NCBI GenBank assembly: GCA_947073765.1
Contig: CAMTMZ010000003.1
Coordinates: 1-64,000 of the forward strand
DNA: 64,000 nt
DNA from: an uncultured Bacillota bacterium
GTDB lineage: Bacteria > Bacillota > Clostridia > Oscillospirales > Oscillospiraceae
Direction: 5' to 3'
Shown here: positions 1 to 9,110 of the stretch, in pieces
Position numbering within the stretch: position 1 is the first letter of the stretch
How the letters are laid out: the number at the start of each line of letters is the position of its first letter
Made by a program: the position numbers and the translations under genes
Notes under the pieces: model-generated
The model's database searches: none
The model's input: the letters and a program-made list of their open reading frames with translations, nothing else
Told to the model about the DNA's origin: nothing

Positions 1-669
1 GACTGCGGCGCGAAGCTGTACCACCACCGCAGTATCACGTTGACGAAAGAGCAGGAGAGTTACATCTGCTCAAACTACCAGTCAAGAAAGAAATGTACTG
101 CCCACTATATCCGGGCCGTGGTTTTAGAACAGCTTGTACTCCAAAATCTCCAACGTGTTGTTGCCTACGCCCAGGAGGACGAGAACGAGTTTGTGCGGCG
201 CGTGATGGAGAACAAGACCGCCGTACAGAGGGCAGAGCAGGAGCAGGCCAAGCGCAAGCTGGAAAAGCAGGAGCGGCGAATCAGTGAGCTTGACCGTATC
301 ATTCAACAGCTCTATGAAGATCGTGTTTCGGGGGCGTTGAGCGCGGAGCGGTTTGCAAAGTTATCCGGGGGCTACGAGAAAGAGCAGGAGGAACTGAAGC
401 AGTCCGCAAAGGAATTGCAGGCTATTGTAAACACGATTGAAACCCAGGCCGTCAATGTGCAGAGCTTTCTGAAGATTGTGCGGAAGTACACCGCGCCGAC
501 GGAGCTGACCCCGGCCCTGTTACGCGAGTTTGTGGAAAAGATCGTTGTCCACGCCCCGGACAAGTCCAGCGGCCATCGCACCCAGCGGATTGACGTGCAT
601 TACAATTTCATTGGCGAAATTGATTTTTCCCCGGAATACAGCCAGGTTAGCAGACAGACAACCGCATAA
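1..669 (+). CDS. Large serine recombinase, C-terminal part (truncated by window start)
   Basis: The frame is open from base 1, reading DCGAKLYHH..., so the true start lies upstream of the window. Visible parts are a recombinase zinc beta-ribbon (DCG, YICSNY, CTAHYIR cysteines), a long charged coiled coil (about residues 65-145) and a C-terminal DUF4368-like segment (LLREFVEKIVVHAP). This layout is typical of TnpX/TndX-type large serine recombinases, which excise and integrate Clostridia transposons and conjugative elements. The N-terminal catalytic serine domain is not in view. With the A+T-rich methyltransferase pair downstream, it suggests that the left edge of the window lies inside an integrated mobile element. 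Family assignment is firm; the element type is inferred. Confidence 0.88.
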   Translation, partial: DCGAKLYHHRSITLTKEQESYICSNYQSRKKCTAHYIRAVVLEQLVLQNLQRVVAYAQEDENEFVRRVMENKTAVQRAEQEQAKRKLEKQERRISELDRIIQQLYEDRVSGALSAERFAKLSGGYEKEQEELKQSAKELQAIVNTIETQAVNVQSFLKIVRKYTAPTELTPALLREFVEKIVVHAPDKSSGHRTQRIDVHYNFIGEIDFSPEYSQVSRQTTA

Positions 670-739
670 CGCTACTGCATCATGCGGTTGCCTACCATAT
701 TCCTGAAATGTTCTTTATGCGTACTGTGCATATGCTCTT

Positions 740-2071
740 TTAATAGTTGTACCAAATAACCTCTATACGCTTATTATCTTTTTTACTTCCTACTCCTGTA
801 GTCGTATGAAATTCTTCCCGGTGCCAGCCTGTTTCCTCATTCAAATATTTGTTGTATAGCTGTAAATCATAGTTTGATACCAAAATCCTGCATTTCGCCT
901 TTTGAATACAACGCAAAAACTTTTCCTGATCGTCATATCCAAATGACATTGCGTATACCTTACCTAAATTCGTAGGCATTTTTTTGCCGTCGTATTTCCG
1001 TCTTATTGCGTCAGCTAAACGTGGTGTATGGTCAACATCAATATCTTCCAGCATTTCCGTTTCTTTTTCTACGCTGATATATGATGGGTCGCAGTACATC
1101 ATAACTCTTGGATTGTTTATCCACTCGTTTAAAACTCTAAACGCTGGCGGAAGTTCACCAAAAGAAGTATTTATATCTACAAACATCATGCGTCTAAAAA
1201 AGGCCATAGCGTCAATTTGATATACTTCTACGCCCTCCAACCTTTCCGCACAGTCAAACAACTTAGCGATCTGCCGCTTGTACTGGTCGTTTGTTTTAAA
1301 CTTCTCGGCGCTCCACGTTTGCCCCATTCCGTCTCGTGACTGTTGGAACACTACATAAGTAGCTAGGGCTAAATCCATGTCAGACACATATAGTCCCAAA
1401 TCAGAAGAGCGTTCCAAAAACCCGGTATTTTCCTTGACCTGATACGCTTCTACCCAGTCAGCAAGACAATTCTTCAATTCCTTTTGAAACTGCCGACGAT
1501 CTTCAAAGGGGGTTCCTTTTGCTTGCTCTTCTTCATCCTGCAATACTTCCCTTAATCGTGTTAAACTCTCCTGAACTGCTGGCGCAATTTTATGAGGTGG
1601 GGTTTTCCGTTTTGGATTAACTGCTTTTTCCGCCATTTCGTATGCTTGCCACAATATTTCATCAAGTAAATTATTTGCAGTATAAGGTTCTACTATTTTC
1701 TTCTCAATCAATAACTGTCGTAATCTCTTTTTGGACTGTACTTCTAAATCATCTTCTGCACTGTCAAAAACAGCCTTCTGCTTATTAAACTCTTCCTCAC
1801 TGTATACTGTTTCATCTTCCAGCCTATGTATAAATTCAATCGACTTAATCGGGTCAGACAGTATGCGCATTAGTGCCGTTAAACCTGAACTGTAGTCATT
1901 GTAACATTCAACTTTATGACGAGGTTTATTTAACAACACCCGGCACATACCACCAAATGGAGTTACAAAGATGTCCGTATCATCATAATTAAGCCGGTCA
2001 GCTATAAAATGAGCCATGCGACCCTTACCGCCGTAGTATGGTGCAATCGAAATAGTGTCCCGCTTATTCAT
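740..2071 (-). CDS. D12-class N6-adenine DNA methyltransferase
   Basis: The product (about 443 aa) has the order expected of Dam-like D12 methyltransferases: an N-terminal SAM-binding motif (APYYGGKGRMAHFI), an FVTPFGG segment, and a catalytic CDPSY motif (a DPPY variant) about three quarters along. It would methylate adenine in DNA; the target site is unknown. A longer-than-usual helical insertion lies between the motifs. The start is taken at ATG 2071, which has AAGGG 8 nt upstream, rather than the GTG at 2080; it overlaps the end of the upstream gene by 8 nt, so the two are translationally coupled. No restriction endonuclease is visible nearby. It is A+T-richer than the chromosomal genes to the right, in keeping with transfer. 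Confidence 0.85.
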   Translation of the reverse strand: MNKRDTISIAPYYGGKGRMAHFIADRLNYDDTDIFVTPFGGMCRVLLNKPRHKVECYNDYSSGLTALMRILSDPIKSIEFIHRLEDETVYSEEEFNKQKAVFDSAEDDLEVQSKKRLRQLLIEKKIVEPYTANNLLDEILWQAYEMAEKAVNPKRKTPPHKIAPAVQESLTRLREVLQDEEEQAKGTPFEDRRQFQKELKNCLADWVEAYQVKENTGFLERSSDLGLYVSDMDLALATYVVFQQSRDGMGQTWSAEKFKTNDQYKRQIAKLFDCAERLEGVEVYQIDAMAFFRRMMFVDINTSFGELPPAFRVLNEWINNPRVMMYCDPSYISVEKETEMLEDIDVDHTPRLADAIRRKYDGKKMPTNLGKVYAMSFGYDDQEKFLRCIQKAKCRILVSNYDLQLYNKYLNEETGWHREEFHTTTGVGSKKDNKRIEVIWYNY

Positions 2072-2747
2072 CCCCGTCACCCTTAACTTTTTTTCGCTTC
2101 TCCTGCTTAATTGGCAGTGTAATGCCTAACTTTTCTCTATAAAAAGCAACTACTCTTTCCGGCTTGTTTGATAATCGTTTTAATATTGCATAACGTCCAG
2201 ACACCACATGAATATATCCACCCTGCGCAAGCTGCGTGCGCAAGTTTTTCATTTCATATTCACTATATCCACAGTCAGTAGAAAGTTCATTAAACATATT
2301 TACAGGTACATAACAGAAATCATCTGAAATGTATTCTGTACTGCCTATAAAAAACTCCTTGACTTCTCCAAGGAAATCACTATACCGGGTGTCACCTGTT
2401 GCAAAAGTTACTGTACTAACTTCAATATTAACATATTCTTCCTCAATCCTGCGGGCCAAATCTCTATAATATGTGTCTCCCATCACTACGCCGAACCTTT
2501 TAAAGTCCTTAATATCTCGGCCCAAATCAACAATAGATGTAACAATGGAGCCATTCTCGTTTCTGTCTTTAAAGTTGGTAATCTTCATGCTTTCGACATG
2601 AGTTTCACTGTCCTTATAGACTTCCAGCTTAAAAGAAAACCTTGCCTCAATATCAGCCTTATTGCTTTTATTTACATCAACACTCATTACACCTGTTTGC
2701 CTATCAAACATCCAAACTACATTCTTCTTATCTTCTTTTCCTGCCAT
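2064..2747 (-). CDS. Hypothetical protein upstream of the D12 methyltransferase
   Basis: I do not recognise this 227-aa protein. It is soluble and charged, with no signal peptide or membrane segment. The C-terminal third (YSEYEMKNLRTQLAQGGYI, then RYAILKRLSNKPERVVAFY) looks like a winged-helix or DNA-binding module, and it ends in a Lys-rich tail. The start is the MAGKEDKK methionine: GGAGG lies 8 nt upstream and overlaps the earlier ATG proposed by the ORF track. It precedes and overlaps the methyltransferase gene, so the two probably act together as a methyltransferase and accessory factor in a mobile element. That functional link is inference from position only. Confidence 0.7.
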   Translation of the reverse strand: MAGKEDKKNVVWMFDRQTGVMSVDVNKSNKADIEARFSFKLEVYKDSETHVESMKITNFKDRNENGSIVTSIVDLGRDIKDFKRFGVVMGDTYYRDLARRIEEEYVNIEVSTVTFATGDTRYSDFLGEVKEFFIGSTEYISDDFCYVPVNMFNELSTDCGYSEYEMKNLRTQLAQGGYIHVVSGRYAILKRLSNKPERVVAFYREKLGITLPIKQEKRKKVKGDGDE

Positions 2748-3185
2748 AATACAGCCCTCCATTTTATGTATCGGGTAACTGTATTAAATGTAACATATAG
2801 AAAGATTTTTGTCTATATAAAACGAAAAAGGTACTCGCTTTAATCAAGCAAGTATCTTCACAAAAAATAATATAATGGTTACAGCGGTTAATGCGGTTAC
2901 ACCGGTTACATCCACTAAACAAACTGACTTATATAATCAGGATAACAAATTTAACTAAAATTGTCAAGCCCTAATTTTTTCCATTCCCCCCTCGCCCTAT
3001 TTGCACACAGGTGAGAATAAAGTGAAACTTTTCCCCAACACTTACCTACAGTACTCAACACTTATCAATAGTAATACCAAATGCTTCCAATTAGTCTCAA
3101 CTATTCCTAATCGCTCCATCCATCAGAAAAATACTGTATATCGTTTCAAAATAGAGGTATCGCACAATATATAGTATAAAACAAC
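2748..3185. other. A+T-rich non-coding stretch between mobile-element genes and tRNAs
   Basis: No convincing gene is present. It holds the 9-bp tandem repeat at 2877-2912. A short open frame across that repeat (about 2821-2958) reads V-T-A/V-N-A/V-T-P/V-T-S followed by a Lys/Asn/Gln-rich tail and stop; it could be the 3' scrap of a replication or DNA-binding gene. The rest is low-complexity A/T sequence consistent with a mobile-element flank. Confidence 0.5.
2877..2912. repeat. Four tandem 9-bp GGTTA(C) repeats
   Basis: GGTTA recurs exactly every 9 bp at 2877, 2886, 2895 and 2904, the units being close to GGTTACANC. Such iteron-like arrays can bind replication initiators or regulators. Because 9 is a multiple of 3, the same repeat also encodes a V-T-x tripeptide repeat in one frame, so it may instead be the remains of a coding repeat. 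Confidence 0.7.
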
Positions 3186-3224
3186 AAAAAAGAAGATAGA
3201 GATTCAACGTCTCTACCTTCTTTT
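3186..3224 (-). terminator. Terminator of the tRNA-Leu/tRNA-fMet transcript
   Basis: A 12-bp stem (AGAAGATAGAGA with TCTCTACCTTCT, one mismatch) and 7-nt loop lies directly after the tRNA-fMet 3' end on the minus strand, followed by a T-run on that strand. Confidence 0.8.
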
Positions 3225-3227
3225 CAC

Positions 3228-3303
<76 letters not shown>

Positions 3304-3306
3304 ATA

Positions 3307-3393
3307 TGGTGCCGGAGACCGGGGTCGAACCGGCACGGGATCGCTCCCACGGGATTTTAAGTCCCGGGCGTCTGCCAATTCCGCCACTCCGGC
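3307..3393 (-). tRNA. tRNA-Leu (TAA)
   Basis: An 87-nt class II tRNA with GCCGGAG/CTCCGGC acceptor stem, a long variable arm, anticodon TAA in the loop CTTAAAA, and encoded CCA. It is upstream of tRNA-fMet on the same strand. Confidence 0.95.
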
Positions 3394-3718
3394 ATGGGTG
3401 GCTTCCGGTCTTTAAGTGCTGAAACAGGATACCATAAAATTAGGTTTTTGTCAAGGGGAAATTTTTAATGGAATTCGCCGGCAAGTTTTAATATGTAAAT
3501 GGACAGTCAGATTTTGTCTGGCTGCTATTTTTTATCAGCATTGGTAGGGGCAGGACCTCAGAGAGGAACTCAAAAATGAGCAAAGGATTCAACTCGATGT
3601 GCCGGCTCAAAAAGCTGTATTCAGTTCATCCATCACGGGAGCAGGACGCGGGATAATCAATGCCTGTCACCGCTATTCTGTTTAAACTTTTCATCATACC
3701 AGAAAACCGGTATTTGCA
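3394..3718. other. Intergenic stretch between tRNA-Leu and the GNAT gene
   Basis: No supportable gene. A weak plus-strand hairpin (CAGTCAGA...TCTGGCTG, 3504-3524) followed by a T-rich run looks like a stray terminator. Short open frames at 3550-3685 resemble no family I know and are probably gene debris. Composition is A+T-richer than the chromosome further right. Confidence 0.5.
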
Positions 3719-4231
3719 TTAATCAATTCCAAATTCCTTCGCGTATTTTACGGTTCCATGAATGCCAGGAGCGTCCTCTTTTATTTTACATGCCATAAAA
3801 TTTTCGCTGGGCACATCAAAGGGAGGCATGATACCAAATTTATCGGCCGGCAAATACCCTGACTTTGGATAATATTGTTGACTTCCCAACACAATTGAAT
3901 AGACATAACCTAATTCCTTCGCAATTTTATGTCCCGCGTTGATTAAGGAGACGCCGATTCCTCTCCTTTGATACTTGGGCAGAACAGATAACGGTGCTAA
4001 TGCTAAAACTGTATTTTCCTCGACCTTTGCCCGGGTAAACATGATATGTCCCACAATTTTTCCATCCATTTCGGCAACCAAGGACAGATCAGGAATAAAC
4101 GCGTCTCCTTTTCTCAATGCGTTTACCAAATCCTGCTCGTTTCCGTCGGAATGTTCGGCATGCTGAAAAGCAGCTTTCACTACAGAATATACAATATCAT
4201 AGTCCTTAGGTTCTTCTTTCCGGATAAGCAT
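3719..4231 (-). CDS. GNAT-family N-acetyltransferase (YhbS-like)
   Basis: A 170-aa single-domain acetyltransferase that would transfer acetyl from acetyl-CoA to an amine on an unknown substrate. The acetyl-CoA-binding motif A is clear (LSVLPKYQRRGIGVSLI), preceded by the beta-4 strand (VGHIMFTRA), and the C-terminus (YYPKSGYLPADKFGI) is typical of the YhbS-like subgroup. The start is the MLIRKEE methionine, which has GAGGAG 8 nt upstream; the TTG start in the ORF track sits in that ribosome binding site. It appears monocistronic. Its composition is lower in GC than the core genes, so it may belong to accessory DNA. Confidence 0.9.
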   Translation of the reverse strand: MLIRKEEPKDYDIVYSVVKAAFQHAEHSDGNEQDLVNALRKGDAFIPDLSLVAEMDGKIVGHIMFTRAKVEENTVLALAPLSVLPKYQRRGIGVSLINAGHKIAKELGYVYSIVLGSQQYYPKSGYLPADKFGIMPPFDVPSENFMACKIKEDAPGIHGTVKYAKEFGID

Positions 4232-4422
4232 AATTTTACTCCTCAAAAAACAGTTTGTCGGTTAGTTTATGAATTCAAGTATAGCACATCTTTCTGTTAA
4301 AACAATCCTCGTTCTATATCCGTTCCGACGGTCCAGAGCGTTTTGGCTGTCTGCAAATAGTAAGGGAGGGGTAACTTCCTTATGTTACCTCTCCCAATTG
4401 GCGGGCTTCGATTGGTATTGCC

Positions 4423-5472
4423 TCAGTCCAGTCCCTCCATACCGAAGAGGCTTGCGGGAAGAACGTCAGACAGCTCCACCAAAACTGGATCCAGTCCGCC
4501 GTCCCACTGTACTGCGGGGGGAGTGCGCACGGAGACGTGTCCGTTTAAAGGTCCTGTGGGCAGCAAGACGGCTACACCTGGGGAAGTTTCCCCGCTGAAG
4601 GGCAGCAGCCTGCCCCCGTGCATTCGGACAATGTGCTGGGCGATGGGCAGGCCCAGGCCAGCTCCCTGGCCAGGGCGGGGAGGACCCTCTCCAATGCTGC
4701 CCCGAAGCAGGGCGTCCAGCTGTTCCCTGCCAGGCTGAGACAAGCTGTTGGAGATGGTAAGCAGAGCGCTGTCCCCGCTGCGGCGCAGGAAGAGGACAAC
4801 TTGGCCCGCCTCCATGGCCCGGGCCGCATTGGAAATGAGTCCCAGGAGAAGCTGCCGCAAAAGCCTGGGGTCGCCGGGGATAAGCAGGCCCTGCCGCCTG
4901 TCGTGGAGGGAGTAGGATAGGCTGACGCCGGCCTCCCGCAGCAGCCTCTCCGCCAGAAGCGCTGTGTCGCGGCACAACCCGTCTAAATCCATGGTCACCG
5001 GATGGAAGGATAGTTCCCCCGCGGCGGCCCGCTGCATAAATTCCATATTATTGATCAGACGGAAGAGCCGATGAAAGCTTTTGCTGAAGGTGTCAGCGGA
5101 TACTTGACCCCCAGGCACAGTGGCAGGGCCCACCTCCGCCAGAATTTCGCCCAGCAGCCCCCGCAGCTGTTGCAGCACGCCGTCCAGCTGCCAGTTTTCC
5201 AAGGCGCTTCTGGTGTTGGGCCGGAAGAGGAGCACCGTTCCTTCCGGACCGGATTTGCTGGTATAGGTGTAGGTCGATGAGTCGAAGATAAAGCTTCCGG
5301 CCTGGTTTTCCCCTGGAGAGGGGAGGGGAAGTGCGACAGGTAGCGGAGCCCCAAGGGTGAGCCGGGGCAGATATTGTCTGGCCTTCTCATTGGCGGCCAG
5401 CACAAGGCCCTCCCGCAGCTGTACTACGGCTTCTGGGAAGGCGTCCAACAGGGACTGGATGGAATGTGGCAT
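4423..5472 (-). CDS. Orphan histidine-kinase-like protein, soluble
   Basis: This 349-aa protein has an N-terminal PAS-like region (about 1-85), a helical dimerisation segment around FSKSFHRLFRLINNMEF that may hold the phospho-acceptor His, and a C-terminal HATPase with N-box (LLLGLISNAARAM) and G-box (GAGLGLPIAQHIVRMHGG). No membrane segment or signal peptide is seen. The H-box is degenerate compared with SHELRTP, and no response regulator gene is adjacent, so it is an orphan whose partner is unknown. The MATE terminator lies upstream, so it is probably transcribed alone. Confidence 0.8.
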   Translation of the reverse strand: MPHSIQSLLDAFPEAVVQLREGLVLAANEKARQYLPRLTLGAPLPVALPLPSPGENQAGSFIFDSSTYTYTSKSGPEGTVLLFRPNTRSALENWQLDGVLQQLRGLLGEILAEVGPATVPGGQVSADTFSKSFHRLFRLINNMEFMQRAAAGELSFHPVTMDLDGLCRDTALLAERLLREAGVSLSYSLHDRRQGLLIPGDPRLLRQLLLGLISNAARAMEAGQVVLFLRRSGDSALLTISNSLSQPGREQLDALLRGSIGEGPPRPGQGAGLGLPIAQHIVRMHGGRLLPFSGETSPGVAVLLPTGPLNGHVSVRTPPAVQWDGGLDPVLVELSDVLPASLFGMEGLD

Positions 5473-5636
5473 AAATACCCCTTTACAAACTGGAGCCTTC
5501 CGTGGGCGGCCGCAATTTTACTTGTTGTAGCATGTGCAGATGAGCGAAGCCCTATAATTACTTTAGTATATCAAAATTTCCCAGTCACTACAATAGAAAA
5601 AGTCGAAATAAGTCGAATTTTCAACAAAAATTTACA

Positions 5637-5674
5637 AAAATACCCGGTGGACCATACGGACCGCCGGGTATTTT
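5637..5674. terminator. Terminator after the MATE gene
   Basis: AAAATACCCGG and CCGGGTATTTT form an 11-bp stem. Read on the minus strand it is followed by a T-rich stretch, ending MATE transcription before the histidine-kinase-like gene. Confidence 0.8.
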
Positions 5675-5703
5675 GTACTGTAAAAAAGGCTGTGAGGCAG
5701 AGA

Positions 5704-7113
5704 TCAGCGATGGGCTCCAGCCCGCAGGGGGACAGTTTGGGCGTCGGCGGCCGTCTCACCGGAGCGGTTAGGATAGAGCCGGCGCAGCCTGGCAATGCAG
5801 AACGCGCTGGCAGGTACCAGGAACAGGTCGGCGCACACCCAGGCGGCAGGGGAGGCGAAGCAGGCCGCGGTATAGCCAAAAGCGGGCACGAGCATCAGCC
5901 CAACTACCGTGCGGGCGGCCATCTCCAGCACTCCGGACAGGATAGCGAAGGTACTAAAGCCCATACCTTGGATGGAAAACCGGATGATATTGACCAGAGA
6001 CAGCGGAAAAAAGAAAGCGGACTGGATCACAATGTATCGGGTGGTCAGCTGTGTGAGGAGGATCACGTCCAGCTCCTGGGGGTCCAGGAAGAGCAGCGCG
6101 CACTGGGGAGCGAAGCGGAGAATGGCGCAGAAAGCAATGACCGAGTAGCCCAGGCCAAGCACTGAGCAGGAGCGGATGCCCTGGCCCAGCCGGTCCAGCT
6201 TGCACGCCCCCACGTTCTGACCGCAGTAGGTGGACATGGTGGCGCCCAAGGCGTCGAAGGGGCAGGCCAAAAGCTGATACACCTTGCCCCCTGCCGCAAC
6301 GGCAGCCACATAGAGGCTGCCCAGGGCATTTACTGAGGACTGGAGCACAATAGAGCCGATGGCGGTGATGGAATACTGCAGGCCCATAGGGATGCCCATG
6401 GAGCATAGCACCCCGCAGGAGTGGAGGTCCAGCCGTCGCTCCTCCTTTGTCATGCGGAGGATGGGGTACTTTTTCCGCATGTAGAACAGGCAGGCTGTCC
6501 CGGATACCGCCTGAGAGGCCACTGTGGCAATGGCCGCGCCAGCCACGCCCAGCCTGACGCCCAGAATCAGCGCGAAGTCCAGGGCAATGTTCAGCACGGA
6601 AGACAGGGCCAGAAAATAAACCGGAGTTTTGCTGTCTCCCAGGGAACGGATGATCCCGGCCAGAAGATTGTACAGAAAGGTGGCGGGGATTCCCATAAAG
6701 ATAATAAAGATATAGAGATAAGCGTTGTGGAAGATGTCCGCCGGGGTGCGCATGATGGTTAAAATCTGGCGGCAAAGCAGCCCGGTGACCGCAGTGAGCA
6801 CCAGGGCGAAAAGGACTGACAACCGGGCGGCGTTGGCCGCATAGCGGCGCATTTTGGAGGGTTCATTGGCCCCCAGCCGCTGGGCCACCGGGATGGCGAA
6901 GCCGTTGCACACACCCATGCAGAAGCCAATGACAAGAAAGTTGATAGAGCCGGTGGAGCCCACTGCGGCCAGGGCGGCGGAGCCCAGCAGCTTGCCCACA
7001 ATCATGGTATCTACCAGATTGTACAGCTGCTGGAACAGCATCCCAAACAGGGTGGGCAGGGCAAAGCTGGCAATCAATCCCATGGGGCTGCCAGTAGTCA
7101 GGTTTTTGGTCAT
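5704..7113 (-). CDS. MATE-family multidrug exporter
   Basis: A 469-aa polytopic membrane protein of the MatE (NorM/DinF) family, which exports organic cations or drugs using Na+ or H+ gradients. The N-terminus (GLIASFALPTLFGMLFQQLYNLVDTMIVG... type) and the internal duplication with about 12 hydrophobic segments are characteristic. The ORF track adds 37 upstream codons; I start at MTKNLTTGSP because AAGGAAGGGA lies just upstream and the hydrophobic core begins right after it. It is monocistronic, bounded by terminators on both sides. Substrate unknown. Confidence 0.93.
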   Translation of the reverse strand: MTKNLTTGSPMGLIASFALPTLFGMLFQQLYNLVDTMIVGKLLGSAALAAVGSTGSINFLVIGFCMGVCNGFAIPVAQRLGANEPSKMRRYAANAARLSVLFALVLTAVTGLLCRQILTIMRTPADIFHNAYLYIFIIFMGIPATFLYNLLAGIIRSLGDSKTPVYFLALSSVLNIALDFALILGVRLGVAGAAIATVASQAVSGTACLFYMRKKYPILRMTKEERRLDLHSCGVLCSMGIPMGLQYSITAIGSIVLQSSVNALGSLYVAAVAAGGKVYQLLACPFDALGATMSTYCGQNVGACKLDRLGQGIRSCSVLGLGYSVIAFCAILRFAPQCALLFLDPQELDVILLTQLTTRYIVIQSAFFFPLSLVNIIRFSIQGMGFSTFAILSGVLEMAARTVVGLMLVPAFGYTAACFASPAAWVCADLFLVPASAFCIARLRRLYPNRSGETAADAQTVPLRAGAHR

Positions 7114-7221
7114 AGGGTTCCCTTCCTTTTGGAAAATCTCCGCCCTATTATAGTCATCCCAACCCTGTCTGACTAGCGGCTTTTTGACGGTTTTGCGCCT
7201 TCCGTCCCAATGATTTTTCAT

Positions 7222-7258
7222 CAAAATCCCCGTCCGTGCTTTGCCGGGCGGGGACTTT
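7222..7258 (-). terminator. Terminator of the BceAB-like operon
   Basis: On the minus strand TCCCCGCCCG pairs with CGGACGGGGA (one mismatch), followed by TTTTGATG, 4 nt after the permease stop codon. Confidence 0.75.
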
Positions 7259-7262
7259 GCGT

Positions 7263-9110
7263 TTACGCATTTTTTGCCATGCGGCGGCAGGCCAGGGCAG
7301 TGGCCAGAAAGTAGCCTCCATAGACCACCAGGAGCACCCCGGCAGTAACGGCGCTGCTGGCGGCGCTGTCCACCTTGCCCACGGCGGAGATAATGTCATT
7401 GGCGGCTTTCATCCCCACAACGGAGTGGACCACGGCCAGGGTCAGGGGAAGCAGGAAGGCCAGGGCCACCTGCTGGGTGGCGGACTTCTTTACCTGACGC
7501 TCCTCCGCCCCCAGGCGGCGGAGAATGGCGTACCGGACGGTGTTGTCGGCCCCCTGACTTAGCTGCTGGAGGGCCAGCACCGCCGCAGCGGCCAGCAGGA
7601 AAGTAAAGCCCAGGTACAGTCCCAAAAACAGGGCCAGAATCTTGTTGCCAACCATGTCGCCGTAGATAGACAGCCGGGTCTCCATTCGGACGGACAGCTT
7701 TGTGTTCAGAGGGCGGATTAGCTGGAGAAGCAGGGTTTCGGTCTCCTCCTTGCCGTCCTGCGCGTAGTCAGCGGACCAGATTTGGCGGCGGACCTCCAAC
7801 TGTCCAGCCATTTCGTCGGGAATAACCACGCAGCGCAGACTCAGGCTGCCGGTGGAAAGCTTATCTTCCCGCTGTTCCAGCAGGGCGGGAAGGGGTCCGG
7901 TGTAGGCGGGAAGACCCTGACGGGTGAGCAGGGCATCACAGTCGGATACCTTGATGGCGGCACTGGCGTCTTCGATGCCGGTAATCTCTTTATTGTTGTA
8001 GTAGAACAATGTGTCATGGCTCCAGGTCAGCCGGGTATCCGGGTCAAATCCCCCCTCCCGGAGGAGGGCGTCAAAGTCGATCACCTCCGTGTCCCCGGAC
8101 TGGTTCTGTACGGTAATGTCAAAGGGGGCCTCCTGGTCGGTCATGGCGGACAGAGTGGAGTTGAGCCCCAGAGAACTGGCGGTGATGCCGATGGCCAGCA
8201 GCAGGAGGATGCACACCACTGTCTGGGCCAAATAGGTGGTGTGGACCTTGCTGATCCACTGCCGCAGAGTAAAGACATTCAGATTTTTAAAGTACAGCCC
8301 GGGGCGGCTCTGGACGAACTTCATCACAAACCCGGACAGGGACCGGAACACCAGCAGGGTGCCTGCGGTGCCCAGGGACAGCATGACCACACAGAGGGGC
8401 AGTATGGCGATGGCCAGCGCCATGCCGAAGTACAGCAGGATGGCGTAGGCGGCGGCGACACAGGCAACCCCCAGTACGAACTGGAACACCGCCACCCCCA
8501 GGGGACGGGGCTTTAAAATCTCGTTCTTTCGTTCCCCGTGGATCAGGTCGATGAGCCTGGAGCGGGACACCTGCACCCCGCTGAGGGCCATCACCAGCAG
8601 GAAGATGACGCCAAAGTAGAGAGCTGTCTTCCCCGCCGCCCGAGGGGAGAAGTTGACAGCCAGCATGGCGGACACGTCCATCTCAAACATGGATAGGGTG
8701 AGGGCGGACATCCCGAGGCTGGCTGCCACCCCCAGGGCCAGTCCGGCGGCCAGGGAGATCAGGCCGATGAGGCCGGTCTCCAGGAAGAGCAGCCGCGACA
8801 CCTGCCCCTGGCTCAGGCCCAGGAGGAGGTAGGTGCCCAGCTCCCGTTTCCGCCGCCGGAGGAGAAAGCGGTTGGCGTAGAGGATCAGGCAGGCCAGCAC
8901 CACCGCCACCACCACGGAAAAAATGTCCATAAAGATCATAATGGAATCCACAATTGGGTTGCCGTTCTTGGCCAGAAATACCATGGCCCCCTGGCCGTCC
9001 AGGGAGTTGAAGGTATAGAACAGGCACACGCCAAAGGTGAGGGTGAGCAAATATACCCCGTAGTCCCGGAAGGAGCGGCGCACGTTGCGCAGGGCCAGCT
9101 TAGAGAACAT
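7263..9110 (-). CDS. ABC transporter permease, BceB/FtsX type
   Basis: A 615-aa permease with the FtsX arrangement: an N-terminal membrane segment, a central bundle, a large extracytoplasmic domain (about residues 315-500, following TASSLGLNSTLSAM) and a final set of membrane helices. Size and topology match BceB-type permeases, which flip or free peptide-antibiotic targets such as undecaprenyl-pyrophosphate complexes. The start overlaps the ATPase stop by 11 nt and has GGAGGAGGG upstream, giving tight coupling. Unusually for Bce modules, no adjacent histidine-kinase/response-regulator pair is seen, so the substrate and regulation are open. Confidence 0.88.
   Translation of the reverse strand: MFSKLALRNVRRSFRDYGVYLLTLTFGVCLFYTFNSLDGQGAMVFLAKNGNPIVDSIMIFMDIFSVVVAVVLACLILYANRFLLRRRKRELGTYLLLGLSQGQVSRLLFLETGLIGLISLAAGLALGVAASLGMSALTLSMFEMDVSAMLAVNFSPRAAGKTALYFGVIFLLVMALSGVQVSRSRLIDLIHGERKNEILKPRPLGVAVFQFVLGVACVAAAYAILLYFGMALAIAILPLCVVMLSLGTAGTLLVFRSLSGFVMKFVQSRPGLYFKNLNVFTLRQWISKVHTTYLAQTVVCILLLLAIGITASSLGLNSTLSAMTDQEAPFDITVQNQSGDTEVIDFDALLREGGFDPDTRLTWSHDTLFYYNNKEITGIEDASAAIKVSDCDALLTRQGLPAYTGPLPALLEQREDKLSTGSLSLRCVVIPDEMAGQLEVRRQIWSADYAQDGKEETETLLLQLIRPLNTKLSVRMETRLSIYGDMVGNKILALFLGLYLGFTFLLAAAAVLALQQLSQGADNTVRYAILRRLGAEERQVKKSATQQVALAFLLPLTLAVVHSVVGMKAANDIISAVGKVDSAASSAVTAGVLLVVYGGYFLATALACRRMAKNA

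Noticed and set aside
3550-3685. Short open frame reading QRIQLDVPAQKAVFSSS
   Set aside because: Only about 45 codons, no start with a ribosome binding site, no recognisable family; left as intergenic debris.
5374-6165. 263-aa plus ORF
   Set aside because: Runs across a terminator and antisense to the MATE gene; no coding features.
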